DNA of 55,436 nucleotides from Gemmatimonadales bacterium. GTDB taxonomy: Bacteria; Gemmatimonadota; Glassbacteria; GWA2-58-10. Of the stretch, positions 15,990 through 25,406 are shown piece by piece. The stretch spans positions 1 to 55,436 of the forward strand of contig JAJRTS010000007.1 in the NCBI GenBank assembly GCA_024278175.1. The letters run 5' to 3'. The number at the start of each line of letters is the position of its first letter. The stretch's first letter is position 1. The notes below the pieces were generated by a model, which made no database searches, had not been told where the DNA came from, and saw only the letters and a list, made by a program, of their open reading frames with translations. Made by a program: the position numbers and the translations under genes.

Positions 15990-17959
15990 CGTTGGTTGCC
16001 TCTTTCGGCAAACAGAAAAGTGGTCAGAGCCCTGGCTTCTTCGTCTGTCAGGTTAAAAGTCGGTTCCAGGATACCAGGCTGATACCGGTGTGGATTTTTC
16101 AGTCTCTGGTATACCCAACCCGGTTGCAAGCGTTGATCGAGATTATCAAGTGGAGGGCCGACATATCCCCCCTTGCCTCCGAGCTGGTGGCATGCCTGGC
16201 AGCCGTAGTTATTAAAGTAGAGTTTCCGGCCCAGTTCTACATCCGCCGCCGTTGATTGCAGACGGGGCTCTGTTTCCAGGGAGTCATCCCTCAACACCAG
16301 AGAGATGTACTGGCTCAGCAACTCGATATCTTTCTCCGGCATAAAGAAATTCGGCATCCGTTCGGTTAAAATGGGACGGAGAGTATAAGGCAGCCTGAAA
16401 TATTCTTTGATCCATTCATGGTTTAGCTGGCTGCCTGATCTCGAAAGATCCGGGGCTATCTCACCTCCCCGGCCGTTAATCTGATGGCAGGTGAGGCACT
16501 GGTATTTTTCCACCAGTTGTCCGAACTCTCCCGCGAGAACGGGCTTCGGAGTATTAGCCTGTTCAACACGGTAGGGCGCCGGAGTTGGCTGCTGCTGAAA
16601 ACTGAGCAGGGCGGTGGCGATTGCCAGGCGCTGCTGATCGCTGAATTGATAGCTCGGCATCAAAGCGTTGCTGAGAAAACCACGGGGATCTTTTATCTTC
16701 TCTATTACATAGCGTTCCCTGGTATGAGGTATGTCTTTCAAGCCGAATTCCAGTTGGTACATCGGTTTTTTCCTCAGGTTGACCAGGGATGGCCCCAACT
16801 CCTCACCGGTTGTAACACCTGCCAGAGCATGACAGCCCCCGCAGTTATATTCCTGAAACAGTTTAAGCCCTTTTTCGTAGAAGTTAGGGTCCGGCGAGTG
16901 AGCCACGGTGTCGGCCTCTTCAGGAGCATCCCAGTCGATAAATTCCGTGGCGATATAGGCGGTAACCGCCTGGAGCTCTCCGGAGGAAAAAGCATAACGG
17001 GACATGGGGATTCCCGGCTGCAGGGAGCGGGGTTCCTGAAGAAAATTGTAAATCCATTGCCGGCTGGCTTTAGAGGCAACGGTACCGATCTCCGGAGCGA
17101 CAGACCCGCCTTTTCCCTGAACCAGGTGACAACTGATGCACCGCGCTTGCCGGAACAGGGTCTCGCCCCGCTCGTAGAGACTATCGGGGATTTCATCCTG
17201 AAGTACTCCGGGCAGAGGTTCCAGCTTTTCCCGGGTGGGGAATTCAGTAAAACTGAGCAGGAAATCCGCGAGCAGTCCCGCGTCCCGGTTCGAGAGGTGG
17301 AAATTGGGCATGCGGGTGGTGGCGGAGACTCCGCGGGGATTTTCAAGCCAGCGGACAAGCCAGTCACGGGAGACCTTGCTCCCGACACCGTCGAGCCGGG
17401 GCGTGAACTCTTTCTCCACCCCTTTAATCTCATGGCAACCGGCACAGTTATATTTTTCTATCAGCTCTTTCCCCTTATTCAAAACAGGGGCATGCCTGAC
17501 CCGCTCCTCCCCATGGCAAGTGCCGCAAGAGGATTCGATTAAAGGAGCTGAAAGGACCGGTTCATCCCAGTCCCCGGTAAAGCCGAACGAGTCTTCCACA
17601 TTGGTGGCCACCCCCTGTCCCTGATGGCAGGGGGTGCAGCCGAAGCGCTCGGGTTGGTGGTACATCGGCGGGTGGGCAGTAAAGGGCTGCGGGGCATCCG
17701 CCAGCGCCGGCTCGTTCAGCCCCAGGTGACAGGAGGTACAATGGTCGATGACGTCCAGTTCGGGGACCCAGATCTGTTTCAGTCCCTCCTCCACCGGAGA
17801 AATACGCTGGGGTAAATCCTCGATATGTTTATTGTATTCCCGCTGATATTGCCGCCATTGCCGGTAATACTCTTTAAACGGGGAAATGGCCATCACTATC
17901 AGAAAAATAACGCTTACTATCCCGAAGTATTTAGACAGGTCACGCATAGTCGGCTTCAT
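15986..17959 (-). CDS. Octahaem cytochrome c subunit of the quinol oxidoreductase
   Basis: A 657-aa protein with one N-terminal membrane helix (about 12-28) and eight CxxCH sites: CTSCH, CTPCH, CGTCH, CAGCH, CISCH, CGGCH, CLTCH and CQACH. The later part consists of repeated class-I-like cytochrome domains, each with a MP(N/S)(F/Y) motif after the haem (TRMPNFHLS, ALMPSYQFS, ERMPNFFMP) that probably supplies an axial Met. It takes the place of cytochrome c1 or f as electron acceptor from the Rieske protein. It follows the cytochrome b C-terminal subunit by four bases and overlaps the monohaem gene. A large antisense frame opposite it is a shadow. Confidence 0.9.
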   Translation of the reverse strand: MKPTMRDLSKYFGIVSVIFLIVMAISPFKEYYRQWRQYQREYNKHIEDLPQRISPVEEGLKQIWVPELDVIDHCTSCHLGLNEPALADAPQPFTAHPPMYHQPERFGCTPCHQGQGVATNVEDSFGFTGDWDEPVLSAPLIESSCGTCHGEERVRHAPVLNKGKELIEKYNCAGCHEIKGVEKEFTPRLDGVGSKVSRDWLVRWLENPRGVSATTRMPNFHLSNRDAGLLADFLLSFTEFPTREKLEPLPGVLQDEIPDSLYERGETLFRQARCISCHLVQGKGGSVAPEIGTVASKASRQWIYNFLQEPRSLQPGIPMSRYAFSSGELQAVTAYIATEFIDWDAPEEADTVAHSPDPNFYEKGLKLFQEYNCGGCHALAGVTTGEELGPSLVNLRKKPMYQLEFGLKDIPHTRERYVIEKIKDPRGFLSNALMPSYQFSDQQRLAIATALLSFQQQPTPAPYRVEQANTPKPVLAGEFGQLVEKYQCLTCHQINGRGGEIAPDLSRSGSQLNHEWIKEYFRLPYTLRPILTERMPNFFMPEKDIELLSQYISLVLRDDSLETEPRLQSTAADVELGRKLYFNNYGCQACHQLGGKGGYVGPPLDNLDQRLQPGWVYQRLKNPHRYQPGILEPTFNLTDEEARALTTFLFAERGNQR

Positions 17960-17963
17960 TTCC

Positions 17964-18674
17964 TCAATAATAGATTCCGTCGATCCAAGGCCAGATCCAG
18001 CGCCACTCCGGCCCCCGAAAGAAAACTCCGATAACGGTCAACACCGTACCAACCAGGATAAACCAGATCATGATCCAGTCGGCCAGAGCACACTGCCTGA
18101 ACCGCTCCAGAATTCCCCGGCCGCGGGGCAGAAAGACCGGCAGGACCATCAGGGAATAGATTATCGCGCTGCAGGAGTAGATCGGCACCGCTCCGGAGAC
18201 TACAAATGGAATATTCATCGGCAGAACGACAGCACTGAGTATGGTGAATTTCTTTCTCACATCACCGGTCCAGAACGACTCCCGGGCCAGGTTGATCCGG
18301 AAGTAGGGTATCACCACGAGGGCAACAACCACCAGGGTGGGCAATACCACCCCGGCCACCACGGGAGGGAAGTAATGCAAAAGCTCCTGCAAACCTAAAA
18401 AATACCAGGGAGCCTTGGCCGGGTTGGGCGAATGTTCCGGATTGGCGATACTCTCAAGAGGGGCGTCGAAAAGAAAGGAACACAGTACCAGCGCAATCAG
18501 CAGTATTTCAAAGAGCAGCACTTCCCGCACGATGAGGTGGGGAAAGGTCATTACTTCTTCATCCCGCTCGCGTTCCACGGCAATGGAAGTATCCCCTTTC
18601 ACATAAGCAACCCTGGTCTGTGTGACCTGGGCATCATCGCCGAATTCTACTTTTACCGGATGGTCATCGTTCAT
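17964..18674 (-). CDS. Cytochrome b C-terminal subunit (subunit IV-like)
   Basis: A 236-aa membrane protein with about six hydrophobic segments, matching the C-terminal half of cytochrome b (PetD or QcrC type). The quinol-site PEWY signature reads APWY here, within [14 protein letters not shown]. An extra cytoplasmic N-terminal stretch of about 45 residues precedes the first helix. Its start overlaps the stop of the cytochrome b N-terminal gene as ATGA, so the two halves are made together. The split arrangement is that of b6-type complexes. Confidence 0.88.
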   Translation of the reverse strand: MNDDHPVKVEFGDDAQVTQTRVAYVKGDTSIAVERERDEEVMTFPHLIVREVLLFEILLIALVLCSFLFDAPLESIANPEHSPNPAKAPWYFLGLQELLHYFPPVVAGVVLPTLVVVALVVIPYFRINLARESFWTGDVRKKFTILSAVVLPMNIPFVVSGAVPIYSCSAIIYSLMVLPVFLPRGRGILERFRQCALADWIMIWFILVGTVLTVIGVFFRGPEWRWIWPWIDGIYY

Positions 18675-19486
18675 TTCGACCTGATCGAGTTAGAGTGGAC
18701 GAGTGATTCATCCTTGCGAGGATTCGTTTTTTCTCCCAGGATAAGGTCTGTTTTTTCACTCAACCGGCCCGCTGATTCCGCCTGCAAGCCCCCATCCTTG
18801 CGAATGCGCCAGAAATGCACTCCCACCAGGACACTCAGTACCAGGGGCAGGATAACGCAGTGGAGGACGTAAAACCTGAGCAGAGCGTTTTCTCCGGTAA
18901 TGTTCCCCCCCAGCAGGAGAAAGCGGATCTTGTCCCCGACCACCGGCATGGCCTTGATCATGTTGGTGCCTACCGATACTCCCCAGTAGGCCAACTGGTC
19001 CCATGGCAGCAGGTAGCCGGTATAGCTGAGCAGCAGGGTGATGAGCAATAAAAAGACCCCGATAACCCAGTTAAATTCCCGGGGGGGATGAAAGGCTCTT
19101 GTAAAGAAAACTCTCAGCATGTGAAGAGAAGCTGTCACTACCATTGCATGGGCCGACCAGCGGTGAAGGTTGCGCAGCAGCTTGCCGTTGGAGACCACGA
19201 ATTCCAGATCTTTCATGTCCCGGTACGCCAGTGGAACGGCGGGATGGTAATAGAACATCAGGAAAATTCCGGTGACGGTCAGGATCAGGAAAAGCGCGAA
19301 GGACAGGCCTCCCAGGTAAAAAGTGGTTGTAAATTTTATTGAACTCTTTTTGACTTTTGCCGGGTGTAAATGGAGAAAGAAATTGTTCAGGATCACCAGA
19401 GACCGGCGATAATTGGTACTCGGCAGACCGGTACGAAAGATTGATCGCCAGATTCGCCCTGCTGTTATTTTGTTAATAAGTTTCAT
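18671..19486 (-). CDS. Cytochrome b6-type N-terminal subunit
   Basis: A protein of about 271 aa with four main membrane helices and two pairs of haem-ligand histidines: LHRWSAHAM to SLHMLRV (14 apart) and VLHCVILP to GVHFWRI (15 apart). The 15-residue spacing of the second pair is as in cytochrome b6. The Cys that binds the extra c-type haem in b6f (YCLGG) is absent; the equivalent reads FYLGG. ATG at 19486 with AAGG upstream is preferred over a TTG at 19504 that would overlap the Rieske stop. It carries the quinol oxidation and reduction sites of the complex. Confidence 0.88.
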   Translation of the reverse strand: MKLINKITAGRIWRSIFRTGLPSTNYRRSLVILNNFFLHLHPAKVKKSSIKFTTTFYLGGLSFALFLILTVTGIFLMFYYHPAVPLAYRDMKDLEFVVSNGKLLRNLHRWSAHAMVVTASLHMLRVFFTRAFHPPREFNWVIGVFLLLITLLLSYTGYLLPWDQLAYWGVSVGTNMIKAMPVVGDKIRFLLLGGNITGENALLRFYVLHCVILPLVLSVLVGVHFWRIRKDGGLQAESAGRLSEKTDLILGEKTNPRKDESLVHSNSIRSK

Positions 19487-19500
19487 AGCCTCAGTCGCCT

Positions 19501-19983
19501 TCAAACTTTTAAAATTACCTCGGGATCGACTAAAATACCTTTATCCACTTGCAAGTAACCATCCACGGTTAAACTCATGGCAAAGTGATTCAACGGCTTT
19601 GGCGCCGGCCCGGCAATCACTTCGCCGGTTTTGTTGAAGCGGCTCCCGTGGCACGGGCAGGCAATTGCCCCTTCCTGGGGTTTCCAATTGACAATACAGC
19701 CAAGATGAGTGCAGACCGCGGAGAGGGTGTAGAAATACCCCGCCGCCTCCCGGATGATAAATATCTGGGGCTTGGCCATGAAAAAAACGGAATCGAGTGG
19801 ATATTGATCCGGCGTTCCCACCAGAAATTTATTGGGTGGCTCATAAAGCACATTCGGTTCAAGAAATTCGCCGGTCAGGGCAATCCCTCCCACTGTTGCC
19901 ACTGCCAGAGCCCCGCTGCCCATAACGACAAAAAATTGCCGGCGGGAGTAAAAAGCACTATCCTGTTGAGCCGAATCAGACAT
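19501..19983 (-). CDS. Rieske [2Fe-2S] protein
   Basis: A 160-aa protein with a short N-terminal region SRRQFFVV and hydrophobic helix (Tat-like anchor, about 12-37), then the two cluster-binding loops CTHLGC and CPCHGS. This is the high-potential Rieske subunit that takes the first electron from quinol at cytochrome b and passes it to the multihaem subunit. The start overlaps the 3' end of the upstream FAD/FeS oxidoreductase gene by eight bases, which ties that enzyme closely to the complex. Confidence 0.92.
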   Translation of the reverse strand: MSDSAQQDSAFYSRRQFFVVMGSGALAVATVGGIALTGEFLEPNVLYEPPNKFLVGTPDQYPLDSVFFMAKPQIFIIREAAGYFYTLSAVCTHLGCIVNWKPQEGAIACPCHGSRFNKTGEVIAGPAPKPLNHFAMSLTVDGYLQVDKGILVDPEVILKV

Positions 19984-21838
19984 CCGCCGTCTCCTCGAAA
20001 AAAATCGCTTGCATGGTAATACAGCCTACCGGGCACCTTCTGGCGCACAAACCGCAACGGATACACCGGCTTTCATTTTTTGTAATCACCGCGCCTGAAC
20101 CGCCGGTTGAGCAGCGGTTCTGTTCACTATGAATTGCCGCCGCCGCAAGTTTTTCCAACACCGGGGGGTCGGCGGTAAACACCCTGGAGGGGAGAATCTC
20201 GATGCATTTCTCGGGGCAAATGTCCGCGCACGCGCCACAGAGGACGCACTCGTTTGCTTCTTCTTCTTTGCTTTCGAAGATCGTGTTGATCCAGCAGCGA
20301 AGGCAGCGGCTTGCCTCGCGCACCGCCTGCTCCCGGGTAAAACCCAATTCCACCTGGGCAATCCCGGTACGCCGGTCCAGAGAGAGCTTGGGGATTTTCT
20401 GGGTGGGAATCGAGTCAAAATCTTTCACCGGCCGGTAGGAGGAAGTATCGGGCAGAAAAATGTGTCCTCCTTTTTTCTTTGAGGACTCGGGTGCGCCCAT
20501 CAAATACCGGTGGATCGAGAGCGCGGCCCGCTTGCCGTCGGCTACGGCATGGATCACGTTGCGCGGTCCGAAAGCCGCGTCGCCACCGGCCCAGATGCCC
20601 GCCTTGGACGTGGAGAGGGTTGCCTGGTCCACCAGGATTGTCCGGTTGGGCCGGAGCTCCAGCTCATCGGTGGGAGTGAGAAAAGAGAGATCAGGCACCT
20701 GGCCGATAGCGACGATGATCGAGTCGGTTTCGAGTATCTCCTCGCTCCCCTCGACGAAACTGGGGTTGAACCGTCCGTTTTCATCGAACACCGATGAGAC
20801 AGTGAGCACCTCCAGAGCGGTAACCTTCCCCTGCCGGGTCAGGACCTGTTTCGGCCCCCGGGAGTAACGGATGACGATGCCCTCATCCTGGGCGTCATCG
20901 ATCTCCTCCGCATCCGCCGGCATTTCATCGGGCCCCTCCAGACAGATCATCTCCACTTGTTTGGCGCCGAAACGGATGGCTGAACGCGCCACGTCCAGGG
21001 CGCTCACCATGTCGGAAACCTGGCGCGTTTCCTTACCCACCTGGCGGGCGACGCTACGCGCCACATCAAAGGCCACGTTGCCGCCTCCGACCACGATAAT
21101 GCGCTCCCCGGTCTGTACGCGATAGCCGCGATTGACGTTGAGCAGAAAATCCAGGGCCTGGATCACGCCGTCGGCGTGGATTCCCGCGAGACTCAGTTCC
21201 CTCCCCTGCTGGGCTCCCAGCGCCAGAAAGATGGCGTTATACCCGTTCTCCCACAAATCGGCCAGGGTAAAATCACGGCCCAGTTTTTTGCCCAGATGAA
21301 CGTCGATCCCCATGTTGACGATGGCATTGATTTCCAGCCGGATCAGCTCACGGGGCAGGCGGTATTCCGGGATTCCATGGGTCAGCATCCCACCCAGGAC
21401 TTCTTGGGCTTCAAACAGGGAGACCTGATGTCCCTGCAGGGCCAGATCGTGTGCCGCCGCCAGCCCGGCCGGCCCTCCGCCGATAACGGCAACCCATTTC
21501 CCGCTGGAGCGAAGTCTTTCTCCCAGGATAGTCTCCACACTGGCGAGATCGAGCATACTCTCCACCCCGTAGCGTTCACAGACCACGCGTTTCAGGGCCC
21601 GAATGGAAATCGGGGTATCTATTTTCCCCCTGGTGCAGGCGTCCTCGCAAGGTGCCGCGCAAATCCTTCCGCAGATCGAGGCCAGCGGATTAGTCCGCCT
21701 GGCCACCCGGTAGGCTTCCTCAAGGCGGCCCTGGGCGATCAGAGAGACGTACCGGCCTGACTCGGTGTGTACCGGGCAGGCCTGACGGCAGGGGAAATTG
21801 GTTTTCCACCAGTGGAGATTGATCTCACTCGAGGACAT
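19976..21838 (-). CDS. GltD-like NAD(P)/FAD oxidoreductase with C-terminal ferredoxin
   Basis: A 620-aa enzyme. The N terminus has the Cys-rich [4Fe-4S] helix of glutamate-synthase beta-like proteins (CRQACPVHT, CGRICAAPCEDAC). Then come an FAD-binding site (VIGGGPAGLAAA), an NAD(P)-binding site (IVVGGGNVAFDVAR) and a second FAD contact (GIWAGGDAAFG). The C-terminal 120 residues hold two ferredoxin-like groups (CVLCGACADICP, CIRCGLCARRCP). It overlaps the Rieske gene, so it probably exchanges electrons between NAD(P)H and the quinol complex rather than making glutamate. No GltB partner is nearby. Whether it binds the complex in the membrane is unproven. Confidence 0.88.
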   Translation of the reverse strand: MSSSEINLHWWKTNFPCRQACPVHTESGRYVSLIAQGRLEEAYRVARRTNPLASICGRICAAPCEDACTRGKIDTPISIRALKRVVCERYGVESMLDLASVETILGERLRSSGKWVAVIGGGPAGLAAAHDLALQGHQVSLFEAQEVLGGMLTHGIPEYRLPRELIRLEINAIVNMGIDVHLGKKLGRDFTLADLWENGYNAIFLALGAQQGRELSLAGIHADGVIQALDFLLNVNRGYRVQTGERIIVVGGGNVAFDVARSVARQVGKETRQVSDMVSALDVARSAIRFGAKQVEMICLEGPDEMPADAEEIDDAQDEGIVIRYSRGPKQVLTRQGKVTALEVLTVSSVFDENGRFNPSFVEGSEEILETDSIIVAIGQVPDLSFLTPTDELELRPNRTILVDQATLSTSKAGIWAGGDAAFGPRNVIHAVADGKRAALSIHRYLMGAPESSKKKGGHIFLPDTSSYRPVKDFDSIPTQKIPKLSLDRRTGIAQVELGFTREQAVREASRCLRCWINTIFESKEEEANECVLCGACADICPEKCIEILPSRVFTADPPVLEKLAAAAIHSEQNRCSTGGSGAVITKNESRCIRCGLCARRCPVGCITMQAIFFEETADV

Positions 21839-21840
21839 CG

Positions 21841-22446
21841 CTATCTCTTCAGGCTGAAGTCTGCGTTCACGGTTCCCTCGGCCGGCACTTCCACGCTTTG
21901 GGGCTCGTACTTATTCAGTTTCTCATGCCAGAGTTTCAGGATGTAGCTCCCCGCCGGCAAATCCTTGATAGTGTAAGCTCCTGATTTATCGGTTACGGCG
22001 AAATAAGGATTCTGCAGTACCACCACCCAGGCTTCCATCTCCGGGTGGACGTTGCAGAGCATTACCGCGGCCCCTTCCTGCTTGAAGGTGTAAGGACGAG
22101 TCTCACCCATGGGCCAGGTACCCAGGTTGAACTTGTCAGCCGTTCCGGAGGGGGTGAAAACGTTGTGCATCACGTTGTCGTTGTTTAAATAATCCACCGT
22201 GGTGCCCACCAGCACGGGCAGCACATGGGGAACGAATTTCAAGCCTTTCTGGTCCATCCGGGCATGTTTTTCAGGCGCTGGAAACTCACCCTGGGCCTTT
22301 TCCACGAAAACCACAATGTTGGCGCTGTTTCTGGCACCCCGCGCCGTGACCGTGCCGCTGATCTCACCGGCCTGCGCCGCCGAACTCATTCCCCAAAAAA
22401 CCGCCATTGCCGCTGCAATGGTAACAATTTCCCTTATACGCATCAT
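21841..22446 (-). CDS. Exported cupredoxin-like protein with Cna-B-type region
   Basis: A 201-aa secreted protein with a signal peptide ending near AQA-GE (about residue 26). It has the type-1 copper ligand pattern: His in MHNVF, then Cys, His and Met in LCNVHPEM. The C-terminal 60 residues (AVTDKSGAYTIKDLPAG) resemble a carboxypeptidase-regulatory beta-sandwich. It could be a periplasmic electron carrier between the quinol complex and the outer membrane. Two ATG codons follow AAGGAG; the first is used here. The gene ends just before the NAD(P) oxidoreductase start. Confidence 0.78.
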   Translation of the reverse strand: MMRIREIVTIAAAMAVFWGMSSAAQAGEISGTVTARGARNSANIVVFVEKAQGEFPAPEKHARMDQKGLKFVPHVLPVLVGTTVDYLNNDNVMHNVFTPSGTADKFNLGTWPMGETRPYTFKQEGAAVMLCNVHPEMEAWVVVLQNPYFAVTDKSGAYTIKDLPAGSYILKLWHEKLNKYEPQSVEVPAEGTVNADFSLKR

Positions 22447-22502
22447 ACCGCTCCTTTCATCGTCATCGAATTATTTGCCTGTGTTTCCGGGGCGGCCGGA
22501 AC

Positions 22503-23762
22503 TCACATCGCGAAATCAATCCCGATCACGAATTGGTCTTGGTTGTCTCCGGCATCATCCTGCCGCCATTGCATCTCGCAGCTCACCTTGATATTGGCCC
22601 GGATCATCGCGACCATTCCCGGGACAAATAATTTCTGTGCTTCCAGACTATCGTCACGATTATTGTCTGTATAGTCGTAGCGGGCAAAAGCGATCAGCCA
22701 GGGGTACAATACCAGATCGGCTTCGGTGCTGCTGGCCATGCTCCTGACTTCTTTCATGCTGTTCGCAATGGGGTTATCGTCCTTCTGGAACTGGGTGGAG
22801 TGCCAGAGATTGAGCCGGTCAAACCAGAGGTCCCAGAACACCCCGACCACGTTGAAAGAGTTTTCGAACCCGCCGCCATAGGTGCTCTTTCCATTATAGG
22901 TATTGAATCCCAGGGTGAAGGAGTTGTCTCTCCAGAAGGCCGACTTGGTGCTGGCCGGTTCCGCTCCGCCGGCCACTCCCATACCACCGATTTTGTAGGA
23001 AAAAATGGAATAATAATCCTTGCTGTTGTTTACGTCATCGTTGGTATCACTGTTCTGGCCGTTCACCAGTCCGATTTGGTATTTGAAACCACCATAGCCC
23101 TTCGGCCCATCCGCCACACCCCAGAGTTCCATTCCAGACTGTCCGTTGCGCAGACGCCAGCCGCTTTCGGAAACCTGCATACTCAGGTACCCGAAAGAAG
23201 AGGACGACAATCTCATGTGGTTCGCAATGGGGCTGGGATCGACCTTGCCGAGCTTGACGTTGAACGCGGGGCGGTAGTTATACTGCAGGTAAAAGTCGTA
23301 GTCGAACTCATCGGCATTCTCGTATTCCACCCCTCCGAAAAAAGAGAACGACTCGCCCAGGGTCCCGCCGAAAAGTATCCCGAGCTCTTTTGGAAACTCG
23401 AAACTCGACCTTGGCTCCTGGTCGGGCTGAAAGTTGACGCGGTTGATCATCCGAATGCTCACCGGTGCGGAACCGGGAATGTCAGAGGGCCAGATGGCGT
23501 CGGGAAAAACCTCCTTGTACCTTTCCGCGCCCATGCTGGTGGGGTCTTCCTTGATGTAGCTGGGGTCCTCTCCCTTGGGATAGCGAAAGCCGTTGTTTAA
23601 AAAAGTCCTGCCGAACTTGTTCAACTTGGGATAAGCGTAATGGCAGGTGGAGCACGAGGTCTGATACTTCCGCGCAAAGGCCGGGATTGCTGCGGCGCGG
23701 CTGGCGAGCAACAAGACTAAAAGCATGGATCCGGTAATAATCGCAGACATTGAACGGCTCAT
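22503..23762 (-). CDS. Outer-membrane beta-barrel with one N-terminal c-haem
   Basis: A 419-aa protein with signal peptide (cleavage near residue 25), a single haem site CSTCH at 37-41, and then a long alternating polar/aromatic sequence ending in VIGIDFAM, typical of a porin barrel with a terminal aromatic region. The haem near the N terminus suggests a plug or periplasmic contact. It may let electrons or ions cross the outer membrane for the downstream respiratory complex. AGGAG lies six bases before the ATG and a sigma-54-like promoter lies about 70 bases upstream. The family is not named with certainty. Confidence 0.75.
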   Translation of the reverse strand: MSRSMSAIITGSMLLVLLLASRAAAIPAFARKYQTSCSTCHYAYPKLNKFGRTFLNNGFRYPKGEDPSYIKEDPTSMGAERYKEVFPDAIWPSDIPGSAPVSIRMINRVNFQPDQEPRSSFEFPKELGILFGGTLGESFSFFGGVEYENADEFDYDFYLQYNYRPAFNVKLGKVDPSPIANHMRLSSSSFGYLSMQVSESGWRLRNGQSGMELWGVADGPKGYGGFKYQIGLVNGQNSDTNDDVNNSKDYYSIFSYKIGGMGVAGGAEPASTKSAFWRDNSFTLGFNTYNGKSTYGGGFENSFNVVGVFWDLWFDRLNLWHSTQFQKDDNPIANSMKEVRSMASSTEADLVLYPWLIAFARYDYTDNNRDDSLEAQKLFVPGMVAMIRANIKVSCEMQWRQDDAGDNQDQFVIGIDFAM

Positions 23763-23832
23763 ACAAGTCTCCTGACAGAAGGTGTAGCGATGAGTGGCAC
23801 AATCCTGAGAAAAAAGCTTTCAGAGCCGATTT

Positions 23833-23848
23833 CGCAAATAGTATACCA
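23833..23848 (-). promoter_or_regulatory. Sigma-54-type promoter for the respiratory operon
   Basis: The minus strand reads TGGTATACTATTTGCG, with GG and GC separated by exactly ten bases, matching TGGYAYR-N4-TTGC. It lies about 70 bases before the porin-like gene. The neighbouring regulator has the sigma-54-contact motif GAFTGA. The same bases also form an extended -10 element (TGGTATACT), so a sigma-70 reading is possible. Confidence 0.6.
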
Positions 23849-24002
23849 TATAGATAAAAGGCTTTTTCGATCAGAATAAAAAGCGGATAACTGATTTGAT
23901 TTCAATGAGTAATGAGTGATGGAAGGATTCGCCTGCTGGAGCACGGAAGAAGCCGTACCGCCACTGGGAGGGTTGCACTCCTGCCACCGAACCGATTGCG
24001 GA

Positions 24003-25406
24003 TCAGTCGCGGAAGTCCTCGGAAAGGATGCCGTAGCGACGCATCAGACGCTGGAAGCTTTGCCGTTCGATTTGAGCTTCCTCCGCCGCCCTGGTCACGT
24101 TCCCCCCTGAGCTCTGGAGGCGGGCAATCACAAATTCTTTTTCAAAGGTGGCCAGCAGTTCCCGGCGGGCCGGTTTCCAGGCGGTGCTGCGAATGGGAAG
24201 CGTTATTCTGGACACCTCGGAGCGACCCCGGATATGGGGAGGAAGGCTTTCGGGAGTAAGCACCCGGCTCTTCTCCACCATCACCGCGCCTTCAATGATA
24301 TGTTCCAGTTCCCTGACATTGCCGGGGTAATCGTAGTGCAGGATAAGCTGCAACGTTTCGGGGTCGATGGCGTAAACATTTTTTTCCATCTGTTGAGCGT
24401 AACGTTTCAGAAACACGTTTGCCAGCAAGGGAATATCGAGCTTGCGCTCTTTGAGCGGAGGGAGATAAATGGCGATCACATTAAGGCGGTAAAAAAGATC
24501 CTCGCGAAAACGCCCCTCCGCGACCTCTTTGTTCAGATCACGGTTGGTGGAAGTAATAAACCGGGCTCTCACCGGAATCGGACTGTTGCTGCCCAATCGT
24601 TCGAAGGTACGTTCCTGGAGAACCCGCAGCAGCTTTTGCTGCAGGTTGAGTGAGAGATCGCCTATTTCATCCAGAAATATCGTCCCCGACTGGGCCACCT
24701 CAAATTTTCCGATCCTTCTTTCCACGGCTCCGGTAAAGGCGCCTTTCTCGTGTCCGAAAAGCTCGCTTTCCATCAAAGACTCCGGCAGTACGGTACAATT
24801 AATCGCGGTAAAGGGCTGCTCACGATTGGGCCCGTGGTTATGAACGGCACGGGCCACCAGCTCCTTGCCCGTTCCGCTTTCCCCATTAATAAACACATTT
24901 GTGGAGTTGGGAGTGCCGGTTACCGCGCCGATCCTTTTATAGATATCCTGGATTCGAGGGTGGTTGCCCAGGAGTTCATACTGCTGGGGAAAAGATTGAA
25001 TGGTGGATTCCAGGCCCTTCACCCGCTCTTTAAGTTGATAGACCTCCAGAGCCCTGCTGGTTAAGATCCGAATTTTATCAATGTCCAGTGGTTTTGTGAT
25101 ATACTCGTAAGCGCCTAGTTGGATGGCTTTTATCGCAGTCTGCATCGTCCCGAACCCGGTAATGATAATAGCCGGGATATCAATTTCTTCCTCCTTCATC
25201 GCCTCCATCACTTCGAACCCATTCAACTCCGGCATGGAATAGTCCAGGAACGCCACCTGAGGATGGTCGTTTTTCAACAGGTGGACAGCCTCTTTGCCAT
25301 CAGAAGCCTGCAGAACGGCCAGCGTTTTGCTCTCCAGCGTTTCCGCGAACGCGTAGCGGATGTTCGGATCATCATCGGCAATAAGTATTTTCTTTTTTTT
25401 CAGCAC
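24003..25406 (-). CDS. NtrC-type sigma-54 response regulator
   Basis: A 467-aa activator. Receiver (Asp55 in AFLDYSMPE), AAA+ domain with Walker A GESGTGKE near 175-182, GAFTGA at 222-227 and Walker B LDEIGDL, then a Fis-type helix-turn-helix (about 425-460). It would activate sigma-54 promoters after phosphorylation. The start is GTG directly after the stop of the kinase gene, so the pair is coupled. It lies 240 bp upstream of the respiratory operon on the same strand, and that gap holds a sigma-54-like promoter, making the operon its most likely target. Confidence 0.93.
   Translation of the reverse strand: MLKKKKILIADDDPNIRYAFAETLESKTLAVLQASDGKEAVHLLKNDHPQVAFLDYSMPELNGFEVMEAMKEEEIDIPAIIITGFGTMQTAIKAIQLGAYEYITKPLDIDKIRILTSRALEVYQLKERVKGLESTIQSFPQQYELLGNHPRIQDIYKRIGAVTGTPNSTNVFINGESGTGKELVARAVHNHGPNREQPFTAINCTVLPESLMESELFGHEKGAFTGAVERRIGKFEVAQSGTIFLDEIGDLSLNLQQKLLRVLQERTFERLGSNSPIPVRARFITSTNRDLNKEVAEGRFREDLFYRLNVIAIYLPPLKERKLDIPLLANVFLKRYAQQMEKNVYAIDPETLQLILHYDYPGNVRELEHIIEGAVMVEKSRVLTPESLPPHIRGRSEVSRITLPIRSTAWKPARRELLATFEKEFVIARLQSSGGNVTRAAEEAQIERQSFQRLMRRYGILSEDFRD

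Noticed and set aside
16484-17542. Long plus-strand frame of 352 codons opposite the octahaem cytochrome gene
   Set aside because: It lies wholly antisense to a gene with eight haem motifs, has no recognisable domain, and its length follows from the codon bias of the real gene.
21176-21760. Plus-strand frame of 194 codons opposite the GltD-like gene
   Set aside because: Antisense shadow of a well-conserved FAD/NAD(P) enzyme.
22800-23600. Plus-strand frame of 266 codons opposite the outer-membrane barrel gene
   Set aside because: Antisense to a gene with a clear signal peptide and haem motif; no domain or ribosome site supports it.
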